Virus record (IMG/VR): IMGVR_UViG_3300042935_001174
Coordinates: 1-64,000 of that record
Source of the DNA: a virus
DNA length: 64,000 nt
Strand: one strand, 5' to 3'
Below are positions 51,155 through 59,595 of the stretch, in pieces. The notes beneath the pieces were generated by a model, which was not told the origin of the DNA, ran no database searches, and was given only the letters and a program-made list of their open reading frames with translations. How positions within the stretch are numbered: the first letter of the stretch is position 1; the number at the start of each line of letters is the position of its first letter. A program made the translations under genes and the position numbers.

Positions 51155-52605
51155 TGAAAGAAGTAATCACAAGAGATTTTATCAATCAACGTATTCGTTT
51201 TGTTGAATGTCTAAACAAAGATAAAGTCTACAATATTAAAGAGTTCAACGACACAATTAACTATTGGAAAATTATTTTGTACGAAGGGTACAATCTAAGG
51301 CCAGGTAACAGAATTTGCATTTATGATTCCACCATTGGATTTTTATATACCAGTTTGTTTTTTGCGGCAGCCGAGCTTGGTCTTGAAATCATTACTCCTC
51401 CCGAAAAAGCCACAGACGAGTCTGGATATGTAGAACATTTGGAAATCATGACTCAAGAACAGGGTCTGTTTGATGCTGCCATCATTGATGAGATTAACCA
51501 AAAAAGTTCTAATGTATCGGCCATGGCACAACGATATTGTAAATCTATTATCTCTGACCAGGCTTTCTTTTCTTATAAGATCAAAGATGATCAATTATAC
51601 AAATATCTAGTAGATAACGTTCTTTGTACAGAAGATTCTATTCTGGTACATGCAACTACCAGTGGTAGCACTGGGATTCCCAAACCATTGAAATACACAC
51701 ACAAACAACTGCACAGAATTGCTGTGAGAAATATTGATGTTCTTGGTTATAAAAATAATTCTGTGTGTCACACAAGAAATCTGCATCATTCATTTATATT
51801 AATGACCCACTTCTTGCCGTCAATACACGCATCTGAAGAGCATTATAGTTTTCCGTTAGGTCGTTGGGAAAATATTAAAGAATTCATTGAGCTGATTAAA
51901 CAATTAGAAATTTCCAAAGTAGCAATAACTTATAAAGGACTAATCGACAATGTATTTTCTATTATGACCAAGTCTGGAGATCAGTTTAAGCATAATATTT
52001 CAATTATCGTCGGCGGGTTTCATGTCAGCAACGAATTTATTAAACTAGTAAAACAAGTAAACATTCAGGAGATTCTTAGTTTATTTGGAACCAATGAAAC
52101 ATTTGGTCCGTTGTTTGTCAAGCATATTAAACAGAGCCAGGATCTTTCCACATATCGTCCCGATTGGTATCCACCAACAGATGGAGATTTTTTTACAATC
52201 ACCGGTGTAGAAAATAAAATTTCTGTTACTGCGGATTCAATTGGTATTAAAGATATAGTTGTTGAGGATACACTGATCGGAGATAACATCGCAGGATACA
52301 TACACAAGGGTCGAGAAAATTTATTTAGGATTAACGAAATATATTTTACAATTCCCGAAATACACGAAACTGTTGTTCCGTATTGTGATGGAGATTTTGA
52401 TATTTGTGTGGATGCATCAAATCAAAAATTATATCTTGCTGTCTGGAGTGGCGCAGTTGAATTTGAAAAATTAAATTTAGCAATGAAAGAAAAATTTAAA
52501 TTGTTACAATTTGACAAGTATTCCAGACTAGATCGAGACAACTATAGCGGGTTCAAGGTCAACATGAATTTGTTAAGAAACTTTTTTAACACAATAAAAG
52601 AATAA
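51154..52605 (+). CDS. ANL-like adenylating enzyme inserted between gp47 and gp46
   Basis: A 483-aa protein of the acyl-adenylate-forming superfamily. The P-loop is HATTSGSTGIPKPLKYTHKQ, SLFGTNETFGPLF is the A5-like motif, IGIKDIVVEDTLIGDNI replaces the usual A7 TGD, and ENLFRINEIYFTIPEIHETV is the A8 hinge. A C-terminal A10 lysine may be one of those in SGFKVNMNLLRNFF, but the usual NxxGK is absent, so catalytic competence is uncertain. The N-terminal 100 residues (PGNRICIYDSTIGFLYTSLF) follow the normal domain-1 pattern. It is only distantly related to the ANL ligase at 5220-6710. It overlaps gp47 by one base and ends at a terminator before gp46. Substrate unknown; it could also be a catalytically altered relative. 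Confidence 0.78.
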   Translation: MKEVITRDFINQRIRFVECLNKDKVYNIKEFNDTINYWKIILYEGYNLRPGNRICIYDSTIGFLYTSLFFAAAELGLEIITPPEKATDESGYVEHLEIMTQEQGLFDAAIIDEINQKSSNVSAMAQRYCKSIISDQAFFSYKIKDDQLYKYLVDNVLCTEDSILVHATTSGSTGIPKPLKYTHKQLHRIAVRNIDVLGYKNNSVCHTRNLHHSFILMTHFLPSIHASEEHYSFPLGRWENIKEFIELIKQLEISKVAITYKGLIDNVFSIMTKSGDQFKHNISIIVGGFHVSNEFIKLVKQVNIQEILSLFGTNETFGPLFVKHIKQSQDLSTYRPDWYPPTDGDFFTITGVENKISVTADSIGIKDIVVEDTLIGDNIAGYIHKGRENLFRINEIYFTIPEIHETVVPYCDGDFDICVDASNQKLYLAVWSGAVEFEKLNLAMKEKFKLLQFDKYSRLDRDNYSGFKVNMNLLRNFFNTIKE

Positions 52606-52609
52606 TGCA

Positions 52610-52639
52610 GTCAACCGTTATGGTTGGCCTTTTCTCTTA
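52610..52639 (+). terminator. Rho-independent terminator between the ANL-like gene and gp46
   Basis: Stem GTCAACC/GGTTGGC (52610-52616 with 52622-52628, one G-T pair), loop GTTAT, then CTTTTCTCTT. It starts 5 nt after the ANL stop. It would end the gp55-gp47-ANL transcript and leave gp46 to its own promoter. Confidence 0.72.
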
Positions 52640-52659
52640 AAATACTGTACAATACAACT

Positions 52660-54423
52660 GTGATTAATATTAAAACTCTGACTGTTAAAAACTTTATGAG
52701 CGTGGGTAATTCTACTCAAGCCGTTGATTTTGATCGTAAAGATCTTACACTTGTGCTAGGTGAGAATCTTGACCTTGGTGGAGATGGCAGTCGGAACGGT
52801 ACCGGTAAAACTACTATTATCAATGCTCTTAGCTATTCATTATACGGGCAGGCATTGACCAATATTCGCAAAGACAATCTTGTTAACAAGACCAATGGCA
52901 AAAACATGTTGGTCAGTTTAGATTTTGAAGTGAGTGGGAAAAATTATCGAATTGAGCGTGGTCGAAAACCCAACGTGTTGAAGTTTTATGTCAACAGTCA
53001 AGAACAAGAAATCACCGACGATAGCCAAGGAGACAGCAGAGAAACACAGGATGCTATTGAACACATACTTGGTATGAGTCACGATATGTTTAGACATATT
53101 CTAGCACTTAACACTTATACTGAACCTTTTTTAAGTCTCAAAGCCAACGATCAGCGAACTTTGATCGAACAGTTGTTGGGAATAACGTTGCTGAGTGAAA
53201 AGGCTGAACGTATTAAAGAATTAAACAGAGAAACCAAGGACTCTATCAGCCAGGAAGAGTTTAGAATACGTGCAGTTCAAGAAGCAAACAAACGGATTGA
53301 AGAACAAATTGACAGTTTAAAGCGTAGACAAACATTATGGATTACCAAGCGAGCTGAAGAAATTACCAAACTACAGACAGCGTTAGAAGCATTACAAGAG
53401 ATTGATATTGATGCAGAAATTACTGCACACCGTGAACATACTGCTTGGGATAATAGAAGAAAAGCATTCAACGACTTGCAAACTAAACTAAGTCGAGCAA
53501 AGCTAGAAGTTCAACGTGAAGAAAAAACAATTAAAAAATTGTCTGATGAGATTGTTTCATTAGAAGCACATACCTGTCACACTTGCGGACAGGCATTTCA
53601 TGATGAGAAACACGAGCAAGTGTTGACTAATAAACGCACTGACTTAGCTGATGCAAGAACACGATGCACCGAGCAAACTACCGAAGTCAGTGAAATTCAA
53701 AACGAGTTAGATGATATCGGCGCAGTCGGCAAACCTCCAGTGATGTTCTATGACAACGAAGAAGATGCTATTCATCATCGTGCTACATTGGCCAACCTAC
53801 AAACACAGATTGATAGCAAGCAACAAGAACAAGATCCGTATGCTGAACAAATTAGCGACATGCAAGAACAAGCATTGCAGGTGGTTGACTATGTTGGATT
53901 AAATGATCTAACCAGAATGCAAGAACATCAAGACTTCTTGTTGAAGTTATTGACTTCAAAAGATAGTTTTATTCGCAAAAAGATTATTGAGCAAAATTTA
54001 AGTTATTTAAATGCTCGACTAACGCACTATCTAGATAAAATTGGGTTGCCGCATCAGGTTGTATTTCAAAATGATCTCAGTGTTGAAATTACCGAACTGG
54101 GCCGTGACTTAGACTTTGATAACTTATCGCGTGGTGAACGCAATAGACTTATACTGTCAATGTCCTGGGCATTCCGTGATGTTTGGGAAAGCTTATATCA
54201 TCCAATCAATGTGTTGTTCATTGACGAACTTGTTGATTCAGGTATGGATACCCAGGGTGTTGAAAACAGTCTTGCACTACTTAAAAAGATGAGTAGAGAA
54301 CGTCATAAAAGTATTTGGTTAGTAAGTCACCGAGATGAACTTGCTGGTCGTGTAGAAAATATTTTACGTGTTGTAAAAGAAAATGGATTTACATCCTATA
54401 ACAATGATGTAGAGATGGCCTGA
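52660..54423 (+). CDS. 46: Recombination nuclease subunit gp46 (SbcC/Rad50-like)
   Basis: A 587-aa protein (T4 gp46: 560 aa). I chose the GTG at 52660, giving MINIKTLTVKNFMSVGN-type alignment (first residues V/M-INIKTL), over a TTG at 52624 that lies inside the terminator. Walker A is GDGSRNGTGKTTIINALSYS, the zinc hook CHTCGQ sits at the centre of a coiled coil (about residues 200-400), the ABC signature is NLSRGERNRLILSMSWAF, and Walker B is NVLFIDELVDSG, followed by a His switch in WLVSHRDEL. With gp47 it forms the end-resection nuclease. The possible -10 TACAAT (52648-52653) ends 6 nt before the GTG. It overlaps the next ATG by one base (TGATG). Confidence 0.95.
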   Translation: MINIKTLTVKNFMSVGNSTQAVDFDRKDLTLVLGENLDLGGDGSRNGTGKTTIINALSYSLYGQALTNIRKDNLVNKTNGKNMLVSLDFEVSGKNYRIERGRKPNVLKFYVNSQEQEITDDSQGDSRETQDAIEHILGMSHDMFRHILALNTYTEPFLSLKANDQRTLIEQLLGITLLSEKAERIKELNRETKDSISQEEFRIRAVQEANKRIEEQIDSLKRRQTLWITKRAEEITKLQTALEALQEIDIDAEITAHREHTAWDNRRKAFNDLQTKLSRAKLEVQREEKTIKKLSDEIVSLEAHTCHTCGQAFHDEKHEQVLTNKRTDLADARTRCTEQTTEVSEIQNELDDIGAVGKPPVMFYDNEEDAIHHRATLANLQTQIDSKQQEQDPYAEQISDMQEQALQVVDYVGLNDLTRMQEHQDFLLKLLTSKDSFIRKKIIEQNLSYLNARLTHYLDKIGLPHQVVFQNDLSVEITELGRDLDFDNLSRGERNRLILSMSWAFRDVWESLYHPINVLFIDELVDSGMDTQGVENSLALLKKMSRERHKSIWLVSHRDELAGRVENILRVVKENGFTSYNNDVEMA

Positions 54424-54962
54424 TGCTTGAGTTTGAGTTAGAAATAGCATCATCACAAGGTCGCACACCAGGATACCTACGGGTAGATGACCAAAAGACA
54501 CACCTGTCAGATCCATTGATACATGCTAAATTTATTATTCAAGACCTAGGACAATTAAAACTTGTGTTTGGCGGCAAGACAGAAAACGATACGGTAATAG
54601 ACAGTAATGGTAATATTGTTGCTGATACAGAATTTAGAATCCTTAATATTAGATGCAATCAAATCAAACTAGAACCCTGGATACTAACTGATTTTGTTTA
54701 TTACCCTGATTACTTTAGCGGGTATCTACAACAGTTTCCAGACTCTCCGATAACTATTACTAGCCCATATCAATATAATTTTCCCGGAACAATAGAATTT
54801 AATTGGGTTTCTAATTTTTGGGATTGGTATTTTGAAGAAAAAAATAAACGAGAAGTCATTGGTTTCTTAGAAAAAGATCCTGATCGTGTTTGGAAGTTTC
54901 GTGGCAGTTTAGATCCCTGTGAGGATCTAGTAGAAAAAATAAAAGAACTAATACAGCTATGA
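54423..54962 (+). CDS. Protein of unknown function downstream of gp46
   Basis: A 179-aa protein with a beta-rich first half (LEFELEIASSQGRTPGYLRV, AKFIIQDLGQLKLVFGG, EFRILNIRCNQIKLEPW) and an aromatic middle (TDFVYYPDYFSGYLQQF, FNWVSNFWDWYFEEKNKREV), then a short helix. I do not recognise it. It is soluble, without signal or membrane segment; the beta-sandwich-like pattern with exposed Trp/Tyr could suit carbohydrate or protein binding. It is locked between gp46 (one-base overlap) and the cobalamin-type radical SAM gene (4-nt overlap). That suggests a joint role with the latter more than with recombination. Confidence 0.65.
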   Translation: MLEFELEIASSQGRTPGYLRVDDQKTHLSDPLIHAKFIIQDLGQLKLVFGGKTENDTVIDSNGNIVADTEFRILNIRCNQIKLEPWILTDFVYYPDYFSGYLQQFPDSPITITSPYQYNFPGTIEFNWVSNFWDWYFEEKNKREVIGFLEKDPDRVWKFRGSLDPCEDLVEKIKELIQL

Positions 54963-56536
54963 AACGATTTGCATTTATCAACGTACCAAGTCAAGAGTTA
55001 GAAAGACCACCAGCCGCCGCCGCGGCCATAAGTGCTTGTGTACGTAGTGCTGGTTGGGAATGTAACGTGTATGATTTTAATTTGTTTTTACACAGCAATG
55101 TAACTACAGATGTGTGGGTTGAACTTGAACAATACTGGCGTTGCAAAAAATATACACTAGAACCCGAAACTCAACAAATATTAAATGACACCATTGATCA
55201 ATTTTTAACAACTGTAGCTGAGTTTGAGCCTGACATGGTTGGGATTTCTGTGTTTACTAGATTCAGTGTTATCCCTGCCAGTGTGATGTTGCAGAAGGTA
55301 CGAGATCAATTAAACTGTAAAATTGTCATAGGCGGAGCAGGTAGCTATGCTTGGCCAGGAAGTTTGCCAAATTTAACCAAGAACCCGCTGGCATTAGATG
55401 CCACAACGTTTGCTGACTATGCACTAAAGACCGGATTAGTTGATTACTACATCCAAGGAGAAGGTGAACAGGCCATCATTGAATTATTAAATGGCAATGA
55501 TAACTCCAACGGAGTTAACGGAAACCCAGCAGTTCAAATTCGTAAATTAGACAAGCTGCCGCATCCTGAATACGAAGGCATTGACCCATCAAATTACTAT
55601 TACACATCTGAGCCGGGAATTTATATCACTGCATCAAGAGGCTGTGTTAGGAATTGCAAATTTTGTAGTATTTCAGACATGTGGCCAAAGTATACTTCTC
55701 GTAGTGCCGATGATATTGTAAAAGAAATTATCAACGGAAAGAAAAAATACAATGTCAACCTATTTCACTTTACCGACAGTTTAATCAACGGTAATATGAA
55801 AATGTGGAGAGAAGTAAATCAGCAATTAGTACAAGCTAAAAAACAAGACGTCAGTTTAGAACCAATAAAATATCTTGGTCAGTTTATTTGTAGAACAAGA
55901 TTTGATCAAACTGAAAAAGACTGGGAGTTAATGGCCAAGGCTGGTTGTAATATGCTGGTCACTGGATTTGAATCTTACAGTCCTCATGTTAGAAAACACA
56001 TGGGTAAAAATCACACCAATGCAGATATTGATTTCCATTTTGCACAGTCAGCATATTACGGAATTAAGAATGTTTGTTTAATGTTTGTTGGATACCCTGT
56101 TGAAACATTGGAAGACCATAATTATAATATTGAATTTTTACACCGGTATCAAAAATATGCTCGAGCAGGAGTGATTCACATGGTACGTTGGGGGTACACT
56201 GGTATGTTCCGTGAAGAAGGCAAGCTAGCTGGTGATTCAAAAGTAAAACTAATTACTGATCCAGACTTTGCCAAACGTTTTCATAACCTACCACAAGGGC
56301 TTCGTGACATTGCACTGGGCTTTGGATGGGTAAATGAATTAAACCCAACACTCACACTAAAAGAACGCATCCGTCGTCGACTAGAGTTACACGAAGTAAG
56401 TGTAAAACTAGGATGGCCACAGACTCGTAACAGAGAAGAGTTACAAATTTTATATAACATTTTACAAAACCTTGACAAGAATGTCATCAACACTCAGGAT
56501 TTTGAAAACTTAGAAACCTTATTAGATTTTCATTAA
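54959..56536 (+). CDS. Cobalamin-binding-type (class B-like) radical SAM enzyme
   Basis: A 525-aa protein. The N-terminal 190 residues form a B12-binding-like Rossmann domain: FAFINVPSQELERPPAAAAA, FEPDMVGISVFTRFSVIPAS, KIVIGGAGSYAWPG and DYYIQGEGEQAIIELLNG. The radical SAM cluster motif CVRNCKFC begins at Cys229, followed by NLFHFTDSLINGNMKMWREV and MLVTGFESYSPHVRKHMGK. The DxHxxG cobalamin ligand motif is not evident, so it may bind B12 base-off or not at all. Such enzymes methylate unreactive carbons or carry out ring and thioether chemistry. It is distinct from the twitch-type set at 9-17 kb. It forms one unit with the 179-aa gene (4-nt overlap); 62 nt separate it from the GIY-YIG gene. 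Confidence 0.85.
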   Translation: MKRFAFINVPSQELERPPAAAAAISACVRSAGWECNVYDFNLFLHSNVTTDVWVELEQYWRCKKYTLEPETQQILNDTIDQFLTTVAEFEPDMVGISVFTRFSVIPASVMLQKVRDQLNCKIVIGGAGSYAWPGSLPNLTKNPLALDATTFADYALKTGLVDYYIQGEGEQAIIELLNGNDNSNGVNGNPAVQIRKLDKLPHPEYEGIDPSNYYYTSEPGIYITASRGCVRNCKFCSISDMWPKYTSRSADDIVKEIINGKKKYNVNLFHFTDSLINGNMKMWREVNQQLVQAKKQDVSLEPIKYLGQFICRTRFDQTEKDWELMAKAGCNMLVTGFESYSPHVRKHMGKNHTNADIDFHFAQSAYYGIKNVCLMFVGYPVETLEDHNYNIEFLHRYQKYARAGVIHMVRWGYTGMFREEGKLAGDSKVKLITDPDFAKRFHNLPQGLRDIALGFGWVNELNPTLTLKERIRRRLELHEVSVKLGWPQTRNREELQILYNILQNLDKNVINTQDFENLETLLDFH

Positions 56537-56598
56537 ATTTTTACACTTAGATCAACGGAGATGATAACTATACAGCAAGGATAAATCACACACAACAT

Positions 56599-57027
56599 AT
56601 GACATGGCTATTTCAAGACACCCCAGTTGAGACATTGCCCGAAGAGTGTGTTGGATTTGTTTACTTGATTACAAATAATCTCACTGGTCGCAAGTACATA
56701 GGCAAAAAACTCGCAAAATTTTCAAAAACCACATACAAAACAGTAACACAAAAAAACGGCATAAAAAAGCGGAAGAAGATACGCTCGAAGATTGATTCAG
56801 ATTGGAGAGAGTACTACGGGTCAAGCCCAGAATTAACCGCAGACGTAATCAAACTAGGCACCGAAAACTTCACCAGAGAAATACTTTATTATTGCAACTC
56901 CAAATCAGAATGCAGTTACATTGAAGCAAGAGAACAATTTTCAAGACGAGTATTAGAATCGCAAGATTATTACAACGGCCATATACAAGTTAGAGTACAC
57001 GGTAGTCATATTAGAGGAAAACTATGA
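56599..57027 (+). CDS. GIY-YIG family endonuclease
   Basis: A 142-aa protein. GFVYLITNNLTGRKYIGKK contains the paired GIY and YIG elements (here VYL and YIG). DSDWREYYGSS holds the Arg helix, and a Glu-containing helix (SYIEAREQF) follows near residue 113 as expected for the metal-binding Glu. Such small GIY-YIG proteins in T4-like phages are either homing endonucleases or structure-specific nucleases. No DNA-binding NUMOD or zinc-finger tail is seen, which favours a compact nuclease over a full homing enzyme. It overlaps the sulfotransferase-like gene by 4 nt. Confidence 0.82.
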   Translation: MTWLFQDTPVETLPEECVGFVYLITNNLTGRKYIGKKLAKFSKTTYKTVTQKNGIKKRKKIRSKIDSDWREYYGSSPELTADVIKLGTENFTREILYYCNSKSECSYIEAREQFSRRVLESQDYYNGHIQVRVHGSHIRGKL

Positions 57028-57830
57028 GTGAAATTTTTTTACAAAAGTTTTATGACAATGTCAAAGATTTGTCTTGGCCTCAACTTATTGAAACCTACAG
57101 TGACTTTGTAAAATTGCCCGATAGTATCAAAAACGAATGTTATCAACAGCATGGACTAGAATCAACACTGAATCAAATTGAAGATTCCGATTACTGGCTT
57201 GCCAGTCATCGGTCCAGGGTAGTGGTGTACCGACATCATTCTTTGGTGTTTATACCTGTGCCAAAATGCGGATTTATTTACTATCATGATTTGTTTACTC
57301 GTATAGGGTGGGAACAAATTACCCTGGACAAAGTAAATTTTGATCAGCACATTGTTTTTACTGCTATCATGAATCCAACGGATCGATATCTCAAAGGCTT
57401 AACTGAGTGGTTCTGGAAAAGAATTAGATTTGATAATTTTGACAATTTAGAACAGCAAGAACTATTTTTTAACATAGCATCTGACATACTGATTACTGAT
57501 ATACACACAATGCCATACACCGTCGAATATCAAGGTATTATCAATAAGATACATTGGATTCCGTCTGACAACTTGTCTGACAACGAAGTAAAACAATCAA
57601 TGATGCATTTGTTTAAAAAACACAATTACAATATACAGCTACCACTTGACGACCCCCGATTACATCAATCCAACCCAAAAAAACTAAAGCTTTACCAGGC
57701 ATTAAAAAATGTACACATCCGTAAAAAACAAAAAACTTTTGAATTGTTGTACGTTTTTTTAGCAGAAGATTTAAAATTTTACCGGCAGCTAGTTAATAAA
57801 TTTGACCCAACTTGGTCTAAAAACATTTAA
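57024..57830 (+). CDS. Sulfotransferase-like protein
   Basis: A 268-aa protein. SLVFIPVPKCGFIYYHDLFT matches the 5'-phosphosulfate loop of PAPS-dependent sulfotransferases (PKCGxT/S type), although the usual Ser/Thr after Gly is replaced by Phe-Ile. TAIMNPTDRYLKGLTEWFW matches the 3'-phosphate site (R-x-P-x-x-R-x-x-S-x-x-x-x-F), again with a changed first residue. YRHHSLVF and the C-terminal helix complete the family-2-like pattern. If active it would sulfate a glycan or small molecule; the changed loop residues make activity uncertain. It is the last plus-strand gene before the structured intergenic region. Confidence 0.6.
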   Translation: MSEIFLQKFYDNVKDLSWPQLIETYSDFVKLPDSIKNECYQQHGLESTLNQIEDSDYWLASHRSRVVVYRHHSLVFIPVPKCGFIYYHDLFTRIGWEQITLDKVNFDQHIVFTAIMNPTDRYLKGLTEWFWKRIRFDNFDNLEQQELFFNIASDILITDIHTMPYTVEYQGIINKIHWIPSDNLSDNEVKQSMMHLFKKHNYNIQLPLDDPRLHQSNPKKLKLYQALKNVHIRKKQKTFELLYVFLAEDLKFYRQLVNKFDPTWSKNI

Positions 57831-57839
57831 TTTTAAGCA

Positions 57840-58286
57840 GTTACGACTCGCACAGGTCAATTTCGTGTGCCCTAGACCTGGATCTCGGATCACAGGGACG
57901 GAAGTCTTGCCGCTCTAGCAAGCACTCAATCACTACCCGAAAGGATGACGATCGCTAATTGCCGCGGTTTGATTGTTTGAAAAGAATTTAAAGGCTAAAA
58001 AGACGCAGAAGTGATTCTGCAGGTTAATATAGTATGTTAGCGTATATTATATTGATTGCCGTTGTATAAAGACGCAACTCGAGGTACCGGACAACCGCCT
58101 CTGTAATGTTGTAACGCTATGTGGCTATTCGAACTCGGATAATGCTTTTAATCTTTGCCCTGTGCGGGCAAAGTGTGACCAAAGAATCTGGATAATAACT
58201 GTAATCTCACTTCGCTCGATGTTTATAATAATATTGATGAGCGATAGCGAAATCAATAGAACTTCAACGAAGTTCTCATAAAGCCG
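57840..58286. ncRNA. Stem-loop-rich non-coding region between convergent genes, possible ncRNA
   Basis: About 450 bases without a credible reading frame. I see a chain of stems: GCACA/TGTGC (57850-57870); CCTG-GATC/GATC-a-CAGG (57877-57896); CTTGC/GCAAG (57906-57922); GCAGAA/TTCTGC with loop GTGA (58005-58020); GAGG..CGG-ACAA-CCG-CCTC (58081-58101); CTTTGCCC/GGGCAAAG (58153-58173); and AGAACTTC-AAC-GAAGTTCT (58258-58276). The word AAAGACGCA occurs twice (about 57,999 and 58,068). No stem is followed by a good U-tract, so this is not just a terminator. Strand and function are unknown, and I cannot fit a known RNA family. Confidence 0.45.
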
Positions 58287-58622
58287 TTATAAGTTAGTAT
58301 CTGGCCAATCTCTAAACAATGCATGTTGAATATCACCAGCAACAAACTGATTGAATGACTTGTGTTTCTCTTCGAGTTCTCCTTTGAGTGGTGCTACTCG
58401 TTTGAACGCATTGTCCATCTGACCCATGTCTCTAAACTCCATGAGTATCATCCACTCTGGCATGTCGGCAATACTACGGAATCCCATTTTACATCTTGTG
58501 ATTCTGTACGATACCATCTTGTCTTCGGAGATCAAATGATCAAAGAAACTTTTCATTCCGTTGACCCAGTCTAAGTCTGAGATATCGCCTTCTTTGTTTG
58601 CCCAAATTGTGTATAAGTCCAT
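58287..58622 (-). CDS. DUF6614-like small protein
   Basis: A 111-aa protein. SYRITRCKMGFRSIADMPEW followed by MILMEFRDMGQMDNAFKRVA and the C-terminal IQHALFRDWPD fit my recollection of the DUF6614 family, a ferredoxin-like alpha/beta fold resembling dimeric alpha-beta-barrel proteins. The biochemical role of the family is unknown to me. A good ribosome site (GAGAGGAAA) precedes the ATG, and it starts 1 nt after the 323-aa amidinotransferase-like gene. It is the last gene of the minus-strand run from 62.8 kb. Confidence 0.7.
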   Translation of the reverse strand: MDLYTIWANKEGDISDLDWVNGMKSFFDHLISEDKMVSYRITRCKMGFRSIADMPEWMILMEFRDMGQMDNAFKRVAPLKGELEEKHKSFNQFVAGDIQHALFRDWPDTNL

Positions 58623-58623
58623 T

Positions 58624-59595
58624 TTATATTTCCTCTCTGTGAAGATCGCTGGTTACACAATGCAGACCATTGTCCCAAAAACACTTGTGTCTAAACTGTG
58701 AAACATGCGGAGTAACTTGATGCCGTTTGAGTGCATCAAATATTTGTTGATTGTAGCCACTGATCACTACATTTTTATTGTCGATGATCAACATGTTTAA
58801 TTCAAAAACAGTTTCTGCTACATAACCCAACAAATTCTTAAAGTAACAATCAATAAACTCTGTGAGTTTATTATTACTTTCTTGCCCTGGCAACCACCAA
58901 GATCCTGTGTGTGTTGCTTGCCAATTCTTAAATGATGGTAATTTTTCTAGACTGGGTTTGATATAAACTATTTCCCAATCATAGAAATACATTTTAAAAA
59001 ATAGTTTTAGTAGTTGGTGATTTGCAGGATCGTCTATGGCTATAATCAATCCTGGTGTAACAGGACAAAACCATCCATCAATATGCCCAGTCTGATGAAA
59101 AGCTGTTAATTTTTTATTGCTGGCTCTATTTTGTAAAAATTCATGAGCTGATTTATTATTAGAATAAAATACACAGTCGAGAAATTGATAAACAGTGGCA
59201 CCACACACTGATGGTAGATTAATTTCTATTTCTTGATTACCCTGAGCAATCACATGATCAGAAATGTTTTTATAAAAATCCGGATCTATGTTATTGTAAA
59301 ATGATTTAACAAGTTTATTTCCTAGCATTAACAAATGATCCCTGGCTGCCAACGGCGCCTTTGGTAGATTGTCAACATCAACATCAACAACACCTGCTGT
59401 TGGCCTAAGCGTGTGTACTCCAAGAGCATTCAGATTAACTGCTAGTGTATGTAGGTCTTCTTCGGTTTCACTGGCAATTGTTTCAAAATGATTTCGAATC
59501 TCAACGTTGTTGATCCAACTATAAAACTCAGGACTCCAACTGCGGCCAACCACACAGGTTTTTAGTCTATGCCATTCGCTGTTAATCTGATACAT
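58624..59595 (-). CDS. Amidinotransferase-like enzyme (pentein fold), short form
   Basis: A 323-aa protein. TGHIDGWFCPVTPGLIIAID gives the catalytic His/Asp pair, and DNGLHCVTSDLHREE gives the nucleophile (Cys313) in the family-typical HC context. The N-terminus RLKTCVVGRSWSPEFYSWIN matches its paralogue at 60035 and the one at 1688. The substrate-binding segment that normally reads (F)DAADFxR here reads LPSVCGATVYQFLD, without the Asp. It is about 85 residues shorter than its neighbour. Transfer or hydrolysis of an amidino group from arginine is expected, but the changed pocket leaves both substrate and reaction type (transferase or deiminase) open. It abuts the GNAT-like gene with a one-base overlap. 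Confidence 0.76.
   Translation of the reverse strand: MYQINSEWHRLKTCVVGRSWSPEFYSWINNVEIRNHFETIASETEEDLHTLAVNLNALGVHTLRPTAGVVDVDVDNLPKAPLAARDHLLMLGNKLVKSFYNNIDPDFYKNISDHVIAQGNQEIEINLPSVCGATVYQFLDCVFYSNNKSAHEFLQNRASNKKLTAFHQTGHIDGWFCPVTPGLIIAIDDPANHQLLKLFFKMYFYDWEIVYIKPSLEKLPSFKNWQATHTGSWWLPGQESNNKLTEFIDCYFKNLLGYVAETVFELNMLIIDNKNVVISGYNQQIFDALKRHQVTPHVSQFRHKCFWDNGLHCVTSDLHREEI

Noticed and set aside
57850-57960. tRNA-like stem pattern on the minus strand
   Set aside because: No acceptor stem pairing, no GGTTCRANNCC-type T-arm and no anticodon loop in register could be assembled.
58232-58276. Hammerhead-like TTGATGAG ... CGAAA core next to a perfect hairpin
   Set aside because: The invariant C of CUGAUGA is T here, stem II would be only about two pairs, and no proper stem I or cleavage triplet (NUH) can be placed.
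58258-58276. AGAACTTC-AAC-GAAGTTCT hairpin as terminator
   Set aside because: No U-tract follows on either strand; kept only as part of the structured region.
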